This document shows, piece after piece, positions 27,551-35,450 of a DNA stretch of 39,337 nt (position 1 is its first letter; the number at the start of each line of letters is the position of its first letter). The stretch is taken from NCBI GenBank assembly GCA_026984915.1, contig JALSRG010000082.1:1-39337 (forward strand), read 5' to 3'. The stretch is from Marinosulfonomonas sp. Its GTDB lineage: Bacteria; Pseudomonadota; Alphaproteobacteria; Rhodobacterales; Rhodobacteraceae. A program made the translations under genes and the position numbers. A model generated the notes under the pieces. That model was given only the letters and a program-made list of their open reading frames with translations. It was not told the origin of the DNA and ran no database searches.

Positions 27551-27564
27551 GTTTGTCTCTCCTG

Positions 27565-28230
27565 CTAGCGATTGCGTTGGCCACGGCTCAGAACCCGGCC
27601 CATCTGCGCGGCAATCTGGCTTTCGCTGCGGCGAAAGCCTTCGACGTCCGGCGTGGTGATATTCATCACCACATTGATTGGTTTCGCGTTGCCCGAGGTC
27701 TGCACGCCCAACCGTCCGTCCGCCCCGCGGGTCAACGGCATGATCGCCTCGGGCCCGGCCTCGCCCATCAGCCCGGTTCCGCCGCGCATGGCAAAACTGG
27801 TCGGTCCGCTGACAACGCCGCCACGGGCAAAGGGGATGACCCGCCCCTGGCTGAAGGCTCCGCCCTTCTCAAAGGGCAAAACCCCCTGGACCAGGCCGCT
27901 GACACCCTGGGCCAGCAAGCCGCCAAAGTGGTTGGCCACAGGGCGCACCGCCGCCGAATAGGCGGTGTTGACCATGGATTTCGCCACCGCCCCCAGCGCG
28001 TCCGACAGTTTCATGCCATCAAAGACCAGCCCGTCAAACGCCTTCTTCAGGCCGCGGCTCATCCCGCGCGACATGGTATCCACCTGACGCCCCGTCGTGG
28101 TCAGAGACTCGCGCATGCGCGACAGCTCGCCTTCAAAAGCCGCCGTCATCTGCGCCGCGCTGCCCAAAGTGCCTTCCAGCGATGCCAGTTGTTCATCCAG
28201 TGATTCCAGATCGCCTGATTGTATCGTCAT
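27565..28230 (-). CDS. GTA gp11 short tape-measure protein
   Basis: At 221 residues this is far shorter than most phage tape-measure proteins but normal for RcGTA-type particles, whose tails are short. A helical N-terminus (LDEQLASLEGTLGSAAQ) leads into Gly-rich and hydrophobic parts. FEKGGAFSQGRVIPFARGGVVSGPTSF and GLMGEAGPEAIMPLTRGADG form the conserved C-terminus. It begins three bases after gp10.1. Confidence 0.93.
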   Translation of the reverse strand: MTIQSGDLESLDEQLASLEGTLGSAAQMTAAFEGELSRMRESLTTTGRQVDTMSRGMSRGLKKAFDGLVFDGMKLSDALGAVAKSMVNTAYSAAVRPVANHFGGLLAQGVSGLVQGVLPFEKGGAFSQGRVIPFARGGVVSGPTSFAMRGGTGLMGEAGPEAIMPLTRGADGRLGVQTSGNAKPINVVMNITTPDVEGFRRSESQIAAQMGRVLSRGQRNR

Positions 28231-28233
28231 GCC

Positions 28234-28452
28234 CTATTTCTCCGCTGTTTTGTTGAGGCCCTGCCCCGTGTCGGGATAGGCGCGCGATAGCTCTTCCAGC
28301 CGCTTGCGCCCCAATGGGGCCTGAGCCTCCCCCAGCCCCAGCATCAGCAGCAGTTCCGCCGGTGTCAGCCGCCAGAACTCCCGCGGACTCAGACGCAGCC
28401 CCAGCAGCCCGGCCCGCATCAGGGCCGGCCAGTCAAATCCGGCGGTTTTCAT
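28234..28452 (-). CDS. GTA gp10.1 tail assembly chaperone-like protein
   Basis: The 72-residue protein with FDWPALMRAGLLGLRLSPREFWRLTPAELLLMLG matches the small rcc01693-type family found between gp10 and gp11, annotated as a phage tail assembly chaperone. The ATG overlaps the gp10 stop by four bases. The position between tail tube/gp10 and the tape measure is the classic chaperone slot. No programmed frameshift site was identified. Confidence 0.85.
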   Translation of the reverse strand: MKTAGFDWPALMRAGLLGLRLSPREFWRLTPAELLLMLGLGEAQAPLGRKRLEELSRAYPDTGQGLNKTAEK

Positions 28453-28775
28453 TGGCTGCTCGGGGCGGGCATGGCGAACGCGCGCGCCAGCAACTCACCG
28501 GCCACGCGCGCGGCTTCGACCGGCCCCCCGCCGATATCCACCGTCATCAGATCCGCCGCCCGCCCCTCCCAGCCTCCGCCGCGCAACCCGGCCACCAGCA
28601 GGGCCAGAACATCGCGGGTGGAAAAGCCGCCGTTTTCAAACCGTTCGACCAGTTCCACCAATGTGCCGGTGGCCAGGATGGCTTCCAGTTCGGCCAATGC
28701 GCCCAATGTGAGCTTGCAAACATGCGGCCTGCCATCCAGAACCAGTTCCACTTCTCCGGCCCAGGGGTTTGCCAT
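28449..28775 (-). CDS. GTA gp10 gene transfer agent family protein
   Basis: The 108-residue protein (MANPWAGEVELVLDGRPHVCKLTLGALAELEAIL and FSTRDVLALLVAGLRGGG) belongs to the GTA gp10 family, probably a tail assembly chaperone. The true start is the ATG at 28775, which shares one base with the gp9 stop. A GTG one codon earlier was rejected. Confidence 0.88.
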   Translation of the reverse strand: MANPWAGEVELVLDGRPHVCKLTLGALAELEAILATGTLVELVERFENGGFSTRDVLALLVAGLRGGGWEGRAADLMTVDIGGGPVEAARVAGELLARAFAMPAPSSQ

Positions 28776-29191
28776 CACACCGCCGCCGTAAAGGTGAGTG
28801 CCCCGGCCGAGGCAAGACTGAGATCATAGGTTGCCTCGCCATCGAAATTGCCGGCATATTCGACCGCAGTGATCTGAAACGCCCCCTGCACCACGCCGAA
28901 ATCCGGAATGATCACCTGAAAATCCGGCGTCTCTCCGTCAAAGAAGATCTGGCGGGCGCGTTCGTCCGTCGCCGCATCCTTGAACACACCACTGCCTGAA
29001 ATCGTGGCCGATTTCACGCCGGCGCCGGCCAGCAGTTCACGCCAGCCGCCCTGGCTCTCCAGGCTGGTGACATCCACGCTTTCGGCGTTGAAGCTGATCC
29101 GCGTGGCCCTGAGCCCCGCGATGGTTGAAAAACTGCCGGACCCGGTCAGGTCAAGCTTGATCAATAGGTCTTTGCCGTTCTGGGCTACCAT
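28775..29191 (-). CDS. GTA gp9 major tail protein (TP901-1 family)
   Basis: This 138-residue tail tube protein stacks in rings between connector and tail tip. Family features are GKDLLIKLDLTGSGSFSTIAGLRATRISFNAESVDVTS and SGSGVFKDAATDERAR, and the protein ends in a beta-rich segment. It follows gp8 by 22 bases. Length matches RcGTA gp9. Confidence 0.93.
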   Translation of the reverse strand: MVAQNGKDLLIKLDLTGSGSFSTIAGLRATRISFNAESVDVTSLESQGGWRELLAGAGVKSATISGSGVFKDAATDERARQIFFDGETPDFQVIIPDFGVVQGAFQITAVEYAGNFDGEATYDLSLASAGALTFTAAV

Positions 29192-29213
29192 AGCCGCTAC
29201 TCCAATTCTGCTG

Positions 29214-29624
29214 TCAGTTGTCTTCCACGCGGGCGCGAAATCTCAGATCAATGCGCCGCGTGTCCGACGGGCTGATCCGCCGTGCCCGCGCACGCTCGAA
29301 ATTCAGGTAAACCAGGCTGCCCCTGGTCAGGCTCAACGTTCCCCCCAGCAACGCGTCGTTGATGGCCGCTGCGATGGTTTTTGCGGTTTGAAAGCCGGCC
29401 GCATCCGAAACAACGCTGATGGTCAGGAAATGCACCGCGCCGCGTCCGCTCTTGTCGGATCGGTCCCGGACATCCTCCAGCCCCAGGCTCACATAGGTGT
29501 CGGGCAGTGTGCCCGGCGGCACGTCGTCATAGATGTTGCTGCCAACCAGGTTTGTGACCGCCGTGTCGGTGGTCAGCCGTTGATACACCGCCGCCTGCAG
29601 GGCGGCTGCCACGCCATAGCTCAT
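29214..29624 (-). CDS. GTA gp8 (DUF3168) tail terminator-like protein
   Basis: The 136-residue DUF3168 protein has AALQAAVYQRLTTDTAVTNLVGSNIYDDVPPG. This family corresponds to a tail-completion/terminator protein at the neck. Its ATG overlaps the gp7 stop by four bases (ATGA). Confidence 0.92.
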   Translation of the reverse strand: MSYGVAAALQAAVYQRLTTDTAVTNLVGSNIYDDVPPGTLPDTYVSLGLEDVRDRSDKSGRGAVHFLTISVVSDAAGFQTAKTIAAAINDALLGGTLSLTRGSLVYLNFERARARRISPSDTRRIDLRFRARVEDN

Positions 29625-29959
29625 GTCACCACCTCTTCACGCGCATAGCAGGTCAGGTAATGGCTGGTCGGATCAAACTCCGTCACCGCCAGTATGTGAA
29701 ACAGCCGCGAGCCTTCGCGAAACCGCTGTTCCGGACGCGGACGCGAGGCCGAACCTGCCGGAGACGCCCGCACGATGATCCGCCAGCTCGCCCCGGAGAC
29801 CGATTGCAGATCGCCCACCTTTTCATTGCCGGTGCGCGGGCGCATATCTGCCCACAGCGTGCCCAATGTCACCCAGGTTTGCGTATATCCCCCGGCGCCG
29901 TCCGGGCTGCGCTGCGCTTCTTCCAGCTCCAGCTTTCGGTAGAGTTTCGGCAGGGTCAA
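29621..29959 (-). CDS. GTA gp7 head-closure/head-tail adaptor
   Basis: The 112-residue protein has LYRKLELEEAQRSPDGAGGYTQTWVTLGTLWADMRPRTG and ends with HYLTCYAREEVV, typical of phage head-closure proteins (SPP1 gp16 type). The first codon is TTG, placed so that TTGA overlaps the gp6 stop by four bases. No ATG is available at this position. This is an unusual start but consistent with translational coupling. Confidence 0.9.
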   Translation of the reverse strand: MTLPKLYRKLELEEAQRSPDGAGGYTQTWVTLGTLWADMRPRTGNEKVGDLQSVSGASWRIIVRASPAGSASRPRPEQRFREGSRLFHILAVTEFDPTSHYLTCYAREEVVT

Positions 29960-30555
29960 TGTGCAGCCCCCCCAAACAGACGTACGGTGCGGTAACGCTC
30001 GATCAACGCGCTGACACCAAACGGCATTTCCGTCTCACCCGGCGCCATTGCCGTGCGTCGTTCATAATAGAATGCCGCCAGCAGCAGGATTGCCTGGGCC
30101 AGATCAGCCGGCAGATCACCCCAGACCGGGCCAAAGCCCGCGTCAAATTCCACCTCGGCATGGCCGCCGGTCGGGATCGAGGGCAAACAGGCCCCCGTTG
30201 CCAGAATCCGCGGCCGCTGGTCATCCTGTTCCAGTCGGTATCGCGCCGGATCAATCAGCGTGACCTGGTTCTGACGGTCAATCATGTTCAGGGCTGTGAT
30301 CACGCTCACCGGCGCCACCGGCAGGGCCTGTTCTGCCAGGGCGCGCCAGGCCGACACCGTCCATTTGAAACTGCGGCTGATGGTGATCTTGCCGGTGCGG
30401 GCCTCGATTGCGGCAACAGAACTGCGCAGGAAACTCTCCAGCACCGCGTCCTGAACGCCTGCGTCCGCAAAACCGGTTCCCAGCCGAAGGTGATCTTTGA
30501 ATTGCGCCACCGGCAATGCCGTTGTCGGCACTGCGGTTTGCTCGATTAACATCAT
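29956..30555 (-). CDS. GTA gp6 head-tail connector protein
   Basis: The 199-residue connector has VAQFKDHLRLGTGFADAGVQDAVLESFLRSSVAAIEARTGK and ILLLAAFYYERRTA, typical of the gp6-like connector family. The ATG at 30555 follows GGAG. A second ATG comes next. It lies downstream of the structured RNA region at 30598-30698. The 3' end overlaps gp7. Confidence 0.92.
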   Translation of the reverse strand: MMLIEQTAVPTTALPVAQFKDHLRLGTGFADAGVQDAVLESFLRSSVAAIEARTGKITISRSFKWTVSAWRALAEQALPVAPVSVITALNMIDRQNQVTLIDPARYRLEQDDQRPRILATGACLPSIPTGGHAEVEFDAGFGPVWGDLPADLAQAILLLAAFYYERRTAMAPGETEMPFGVSALIERYRTVRLFGGAAH

Positions 30556-30597
30556 GGAATATCTCCGAAATTCTGCGCCGCCTTGTTGGTTTCAAAA

Positions 30598-30670
30598 GGG
30601 CGCGCGCCTTGCCGCATTGCTCGGACGGAGAGAGCAGCTAGACAACCCGGCAGTCTCGCGGCGCGCGCCC
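30598..30670 (-). promoter_or_regulatory. Long structured stem in the capsid-gp6 intergenic RNA
   Basis: GGGCGCGCGCC (30598-30608) and GGCGCGCGCCC (30660-30670) form a perfect 11-bp GC stem. Inside it, TGCCG pairs with CGGCA and TGCTC with GAGCA, giving a three-level hairpin. The 3' side of the stem lies 42 bases before the gp6 ATG. No T-run follows, so pausing, mRNA processing or protection is more likely than termination. Confidence 0.6.
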
Positions 30671-30674
30671 GATC

Positions 30675-30698
30675 GGCCTGCGGCCATTGCCGCAGGCC
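30675..30698 (-). promoter_or_regulatory. 10-bp hairpin just after the capsid stop
   Basis: GGCCTGCGGC (30675-30684) and GCCGCAGGCC (30689-30698) form a perfect stem with a four-base loop, 15 bases after the gp5 stop. It is not followed by T residues. It could protect the 3' end of the capsid mRNA from exonucleases, allowing more capsid than connector to be made. Confidence 0.6.
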
Positions 30699-30713
30699 TG
30701 TTCCCGTTCAGCC

Positions 30714-31916
30714 CTAGCTGACCGAGAATTTCAGCAGCTTGATCGCTGCAAAGTCGCTGACGTCACCGCCCACGCGTTTGGTGGCATAGAACAGCACATG
30801 CGGCTTGGCGCTGAACGGATCGCGCAGAACCCGCAGATCGGGGCGCTCGGCCACCGTGTAACCGGCCCCGAAATCACCAAATGCAATCGCAGTGGTGCCG
30901 CTGCCGATATCCGGCATGTCCTCGGCGATCAGCACCGGATAGCCCATGAGGCGTGCCGGCTCGCCGGCGGCCAGGCCATCCGACCACAGGAAGCGACCAT
31001 CCGCATCCTTCATCTTGCGCACCGCACCGGCGGTTTTCGAATTCATGATGAACGTCGCATTGGCGCGGTATTCCGCATTCAGCGCATAAACCAGATCGAC
31101 AATCGCATCCGAGGGCTTGGTGCTGTCGAAATCACCGTCAACCCCGGTGGCGATATAGCCGATGTTGGTCCAGCTCCAGCTGGCGTCATCCACGGTCGGG
31201 TGGTTCAGAAACCCGCGCGGCTTGTCCACGCCATCACCGCTGATGAAGGCCGCGGCCTCGGCACGGGCGAATTTGTCGGCAATGCGGCCGGCCAGCCAGC
31301 CCTCGATGTCAAAAGCACTGTCATCCAGCAGCCGCTGGCTGGCTTTGGGCAGGGCCGAAAGCTCGTGCAGCGGGATGGTGATGCGGTCGATCTGCGGCGT
31401 GCCGGTTTCTGCGGCGGCGGCGGTTTCGCTGGCCCAGCCGGCGCCGACATCGGTGTGGTCGATCAGCACGTCAAACGATGTTGCCTCGACATTCACCACA
31501 TTGGCCACCGCCCGCAGACTGGCCGTCGAAGACAACACCGACCGGATCGAATCCGCGGTTTGCGGATCAACCAGATAGCCGCCATCGGCCGCAACCGTGG
31601 TGGAAAGCGCCTTGCCTTCCAGTTCAAGACCACGCAGGGCGTCGTCGTCACCGGATCTCAGATAGGCCTGAAAGGCTTTCTGATGGGGTGCGTCCAGTTC
31701 TGTTGCCGCCGACAAGGCGGGGCGTTTTGCAATCATGGATTTTCGGTCAAGCATGGTCATGCGGTCTTCCTGTTTCTGGAGTCTAGATTTAATGTCGCTT
31801 TGAAAGTTGTTGAATTCGCTTATGAACCCGGCCATTGCGGTCTTCACCTCCGCGGCCGGACTCTGGCCGTCAGGCGCACCTGTCCCGGCCCGAGCCTTCG
31901 TCTCGGATTTGCTCAT
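30714..31916 (-). CDS. GTA gp5 major capsid protein (HK97 fold)
   Basis: The 400-residue major head protein has a charged, helical N-terminal scaffolding region (about 25-70, FISEFNNFQSDIKSRLQKQ) of the kind removed by the prohead protease encoded upstream. The HK97-fold part (about 110-400) has VAADGGYLVDPQTADSIRSVL, GDGVDKPRGFLN and FMNSKTAGAVRKMKDADGRFLW-like stretches. AGGAAAATC precedes the ATG. Confidence 0.95.
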   Translation of the reverse strand: MSKSETKARAGTGAPDGQSPAAEVKTAMAGFISEFNNFQSDIKSRLQKQEDRMTMLDRKSMIAKRPALSAATELDAPHQKAFQAYLRSGDDDALRGLELEGKALSTTVAADGGYLVDPQTADSIRSVLSSTASLRAVANVVNVEATSFDVLIDHTDVGAGWASETAAAAETGTPQIDRITIPLHELSALPKASQRLLDDSAFDIEGWLAGRIADKFARAEAAAFISGDGVDKPRGFLNHPTVDDASWSWTNIGYIATGVDGDFDSTKPSDAIVDLVYALNAEYRANATFIMNSKTAGAVRKMKDADGRFLWSDGLAAGEPARLMGYPVLIAEDMPDIGSGTTAIAFGDFGAGYTVAERPDLRVLRDPFSAKPHVLFYATKRVGGDVSDFAAIKLLKFSVS

Positions 31917-31950
31917 GATTTTCCTGTCTGAGAGAGGTTAGATCGCTGGC

Positions 31951-32514
31951 TCAGTCTCGGGCCAGCATATGGCGCGCGGTTTCAAAAACCTCGGCCAGTT
32001 CCCGCAGGATCCGGGCTTCAGGGTGGTCCCCTTTTGCCCCGACCCGCGCTTCCGGTAGCATTGGAAAAGTGACCAGAGACACTTCCCAAAGCTCCAGTTC
32101 AGTCAAGAGCCGCTGGCCCTTGCCGTTCTTATGTGCCTTTTTCGTGCGATAGCCGATGGACAGCCCGTCGATGGCCCCCGCCTGAAGCAGCGCAATCGCT
32201 TCGCGCCCCTTGCCGACTTCGGGCAGCAGACGCCCTTTGACATAGAGCCCCTTGTCGGTTTCCCGGACATCTTCCCAGATACCGATGGGTTGGGTCGCAT
32301 CATGCTGCCACAGCATTTTCACGCTGCGTTTCTGCGCTTTGAGCCGTGTCAAAGATTCTCTGTAGGCCCCCGGCTCAACGATATCGCCACCCTGGTCCAT
32401 TTTACCGAAAAGCGACGCATAGCCTTCAACAACCGTGCCGTCGGTAACTGTGACATCCGTATTCAAACGACAGAATTTGTACTCCAGCATTGATTGATAA
32501 TCTTTTGTTTTCAT
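31951..32514 (-). CDS. GTA gp4 HK97-type prohead protease
   Basis: The 187-residue serine protease trims the capsid N-terminus during head maturation. Likely catalytic residues are His71 (LWQHDATQPIG) and Ser119 (IDGLSIGYR), with the third member probably Glu141 or Glu144 near LELWEVSLVTFPM. The ATG at 32514 follows AAGGAAATGAA. The frame is open further upstream into gp3.5, but this start fits the family and leaves a 31-base gap after gp3.5. Confidence 0.93.
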   Translation of the reverse strand: MKTKDYQSMLEYKFCRLNTDVTVTDGTVVEGYASLFGKMDQGGDIVEPGAYRESLTRLKAQKRSVKMLWQHDATQPIGIWEDVRETDKGLYVKGRLLPEVGKGREAIALLQAGAIDGLSIGYRTKKAHKNGKGQRLLTELELWEVSLVTFPMLPEARVGAKGDHPEARILRELAEVFETARHMLARD

Positions 32515-32545
32515 TTCATTTCCTTGATATGATACGCGGTGACAG

Positions 32546-32794
32546 CTATTTCGGGGCGGCGTCGATGATCGCGGCAACACCTTGCGCCAGAATCACACCA
32601 ACCACGCTGTAGACCGCCAGCCAGAGACGTTTTTCCAGTCGCTCGATCATTGCTTCTATCCGTTGCAGCCGCTCACCAAGCGATTCAAACTGCAGTTTTG
32701 ACACCCGTTCGTTGGCCTCTATCCGGGCCGTGGCCACATCAAAGCTTTCATACAAAAACCGTGATCCGGTGGCATGGGGCCTGGTTTCGCTCAT
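32546..32794 (-). CDS. GTA gp3.5 (rcc01685-type head formation protein)
   Basis: The 82-residue protein has a coiled-coil part (about 20-55, VATARIEANERVSKLQFESL, ERLQRIEAMIERLEKR) and a hydrophobic C-terminal helix (WLAVYSVVGVILAQGVAAII). This matches the small gene between portal and protease in RcGTA. The ATG overlaps the gp3 stop by four bases. A membrane-associated head assembly role is inferred. Confidence 0.85.
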   Translation of the reverse strand: MSETRPHATGSRFLYESFDVATARIEANERVSKLQFESLGERLQRIEAMIERLEKRLWLAVYSVVGVILAQGVAAIIDAAPK

Positions 32795-33966
32795 TGCTCC
32801 TCCGCCAGTCTCGGCAGCCCCAGCAGGGCGCGTTTTTCAGCATCTGTCAGAAAGCTTGCCTCGGAAACCCGGCGCCACTGGTTGTCGCGCTCCGCCGACA
32901 GCGCCGGCACCTGGTCCAGATCGGGACGCAATTCCACCGCCTCGCCGCTGAACCGGGTCAGCCAGCCCGAAACAGCCGCCGTTACCCGTGTCGCCAGCGG
33001 CAGCACCGTCAGGCGGTAAAAGGCGCGGTTGGCCTCCTGATAGTTGGCATAGGTCGCGTCTCCGGGTATTCCCAGCAGCATCGGCGGCACCCCAAAGGCT
33101 ACGGCAATTTCACGCGCCGCCGCCTCTTTGGTTTTCTGGAATTCCATGTCTGCGGGCGAAAACCCCATCGGCTTCCAGTCCAGCCCGCCCTCCAGCAGCA
33201 TCGGTCGCCCGGCATTGGCCGCACCCTGGTGCTGGCTGGCCATTTCGTCCAGCAGCCGGTCATATTGGTCCTGGGTCAGGGTCGCCTGCCCGTCGGCCCC
33301 GCGATAGACAATGGCGCCAGAGGGGCGCGCCGCATTGTCCAACAGGCTCTTGCTCCAGCGGCTGGCGGCATTGTGGACATCCACGGCACTGGCTGCCGCC
33401 TGCATCGGCGAAAAGCCGTAATGATCATCCTGCGGATGAAAACTCCGGATATGGCAGATCGGCTGCACCTCTGCGGTCATGTCAAACCGGTGCTTGCGCG
33501 CGCCGACCGCATATTCATAGGCGATCGGCCAGCCATCCGCGCCGGGCACCAGACTCATCCGGTCACTGCGCAGCACATGCAACTCCAGCGGCATGCCATC
33601 TTCCGCGGCCACCGCTTCAAGATAGCCATCGCCGGTCAGCAACAACTGCCCGAACAACGCCTCGAACAACTCGGCCCGTCCCTGCGCCGGATTGGGCTGC
33701 TGCACCAGCGACAGCAGGGGGTGTTCGTCATAGCGCCGCTCGCGGTCCTGCAACACCAAGGGCAGCGCCGCTGCGGCCTCGGCGATCAGCTTGACCGCCC
33801 GAAACCCGACAGGGTTCCCCAGAAACCCGTTGCGCGTCAGCGAAACCACATCGCGGGGCGACCAGGCAACCCGGCCACTGCCCGCCCAGGCAATCACCGG
33901 CCCTGTCGCCGACGCCTTTTGCGCGGGTGCCCCAGCGTCTCTGCCTCGAAAGAAATTGAATGCCAT
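32791..33966 (-). CDS. GTA gp3 portal protein (HK97 family)
   Basis: The 391-residue portal forms the dodecameric DNA gate at one capsid vertex. Family motifs are NPVGFRAVKLIAEAAAALPL, LFGQLLLTGDGYLEAV, HIRSFHPQDDHYGFSPMQAA and FGVPPMLLGIPGDATYANYQEA. GAGGAG precedes the ATG. It is separated from TerL by 140 bases that hold a dispersed repeat core. Confidence 0.95.
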   Translation of the reverse strand: MAFNFFRGRDAGAPAQKASATGPVIAWAGSGRVAWSPRDVVSLTRNGFLGNPVGFRAVKLIAEAAAALPLVLQDRERRYDEHPLLSLVQQPNPAQGRAELFEALFGQLLLTGDGYLEAVAAEDGMPLELHVLRSDRMSLVPGADGWPIAYEYAVGARKHRFDMTAEVQPICHIRSFHPQDDHYGFSPMQAAASAVDVHNAASRWSKSLLDNAARPSGAIVYRGADGQATLTQDQYDRLLDEMASQHQGAANAGRPMLLEGGLDWKPMGFSPADMEFQKTKEAAAREIAVAFGVPPMLLGIPGDATYANYQEANRAFYRLTVLPLATRVTAAVSGWLTRFSGEAVELRPDLDQVPALSAERDNQWRRVSEASFLTDAEKRALLGLPRLAEEQ

Positions 33967-34034
33967 CAGAAGAAGCTCCTCGTGTCTTCACAACAATTGC
34001 AGGCCAGTGATCAGCCCCGTTATTTCCGTTCCTG

Positions 34035-34055
34035 AAATATCCCCGCCGGAGGCAT
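34035..34055 (-). repeat. 21-bp dispersed repeat core, copy 2
   Basis: On the minus strand it reads ATGCCT-C-CGGCG-G-GGATATTT and matches 8019-8039 with two transitions. It lies in the 140-base gap between TerL and portal, the longest gap inside the head-gene half apart from the one after the capsid gene. Confidence 0.5.
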
Positions 34056-34106
34056 CGGCCCTTTCCGCCTCCGCAACCGGTTTCCGGAACAAATACCTGC
34101 CCGGCC

Positions 34107-35450
34107 TTACAGGATACGAACCCGCGGCCGGCGCCACCTGGCCGCTGGTTCGATCATCAATTCGTGCAAGGCCCAGACCAGCGCATCAACCCGGTCCGGG
34201 CTGCCGCGCCCCTCATAGCCACGCAGGGTCATGCGGCACATCTGATCCTCAAGCATGCCAAGACCACGCAAATGGCGCACCCGCCCCTGTTCATAGAGCG
34301 CCGCCACCGGCTCGGCGCGCGCGGTTTTTCCCTTGCTGGCCCGCACGCTTTTGTAGGGGACCAGCGGATCAACCTGGCGAACCACGCTTTCCACCAGATC
34401 GCCGCCCTGGTTGACCTCGGCCACCAGCCGTTCAGCCCCGTGGCGCTGCATCGCGGCTATCGCCGCTGTCGCCCATTCCTGCGGCGAGGCAGCACAAACG
34501 GTTGCGTCTTCCAGCACCACGGCGCACCAGTCCTTCGGGTCCTCCCCGTCGTTTACCCCCACCACCAGAATTCCGCACTCGTCCGAGCCCTTGTGCCCGG
34601 TAACCGGCGGGTCAATGGCCACAACCACCCTGGCAAGTTCTCCGGCTTCTTCCTGCCGCAAGTCTTCCAGCATGGCGCTTGTCCACAAGGCGCCTTCGGC
34701 GTCTTCCAGCAATATGCCATCCAGTTCCTGCCGCCCCAGCCGGGTGCCGGCATAACGCGCCTGAACTTCCTGCAAAAAGGATTCGGCCAGCCAGGCCCGG
34801 TTCGCCTCGGTCGGCGCACGGGTCACCACCGTACTCGGATTTGCCAAAATCCCCTTGAGCACCGGCACATTGCGCGGTGTCGTGGTCACGCATTGGCGCG
34901 GTGCTGCCCCCAGCCTCAGCGCAAACTGCAACATGTCCCAGGCCTCTTCGGCCTTTTTCCATTTCGCCAGTTCATCCACCCAGGCTGCGTCAAACTGTGG
35001 GCCGCGCAGGCTCTCGGGTTCTGATGCCGAGAACACCTGCGCCACTGCCCCGTTCGGCCAGATCAGACGTTTGCGCGTGGCCTGCCATTCCGGGCGGCGG
35101 TCCGGCGGGCTGCAGGCCAGAATGCCGCTTTCACCGAAAACCATGACCTCGCGCGCCTGTTCGATGGTTTCGCCAATCAGCGCAATACGGCGTGAGCGCC
35201 CCGGATCCAGCGGCCGCGCCCCTTCGGCCTCGGCGCGCACCCATTCGGCACCGGCGCGGGTTTTGCCGGCGCCACGCCCCCCCATGATAACCCATGTGCG
35301 CCAGCCGCCCTCGGGTGGCAATTGATGTTCCATCGCCCAGAACTCGAACAACCAGGGCAGCGCCAGCAGCGCCTCCTCAGTCAGGCCGTTCAGAAATGTC
35401 TCCTGAACCTTGCGCGGCGCGCAGGCGAGCCATTCGGCGCCCGATCTCAT
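34107..35450 (-). CDS. GTA gp2 terminase large subunit
   Basis: This 447-residue ATPase/nuclease packages DNA by the headful mechanism. Walker A GGRGAGKT is at residues 57-64, the Walker B-like segment is FDAAWVDELAKW, and the nuclease part shows VVAIDPPVTGHKGSDECG and LVAEVNQGGDLVESVV. The ATG at 35450 is the best start: no good ribosome site precedes it and it overlaps gp1 by 74 bases. The next Met is 40 codons in and would remove conserved sequence. Confidence 0.94.
   Translation of the reverse strand: MRSGAEWLACAPRKVQETFLNGLTEEALLALPWLFEFWAMEHQLPPEGGWRTWVIMGGRGAGKTRAGAEWVRAEAEGARPLDPGRSRRIALIGETIEQAREVMVFGESGILACSPPDRRPEWQATRKRLIWPNGAVAQVFSASEPESLRGPQFDAAWVDELAKWKKAEEAWDMLQFALRLGAAPRQCVTTTPRNVPVLKGILANPSTVVTRAPTEANRAWLAESFLQEVQARYAGTRLGRQELDGILLEDAEGALWTSAMLEDLRQEEAGELARVVVAIDPPVTGHKGSDECGILVVGVNDGEDPKDWCAVVLEDATVCAASPQEWATAAIAAMQRHGAERLVAEVNQGGDLVESVVRQVDPLVPYKSVRASKGKTARAEPVAALYEQGRVRHLRGLGMLEDQMCRMTLRGYEGRGSPDRVDALVWALHELMIEPAARWRRPRVRIL

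Noticed and set aside
27565-28230. Truncated tape-measure gene
   Set aside because: 221 residues is short for a phage but matches RcGTA gp11, and both ends have conserved family sequence.
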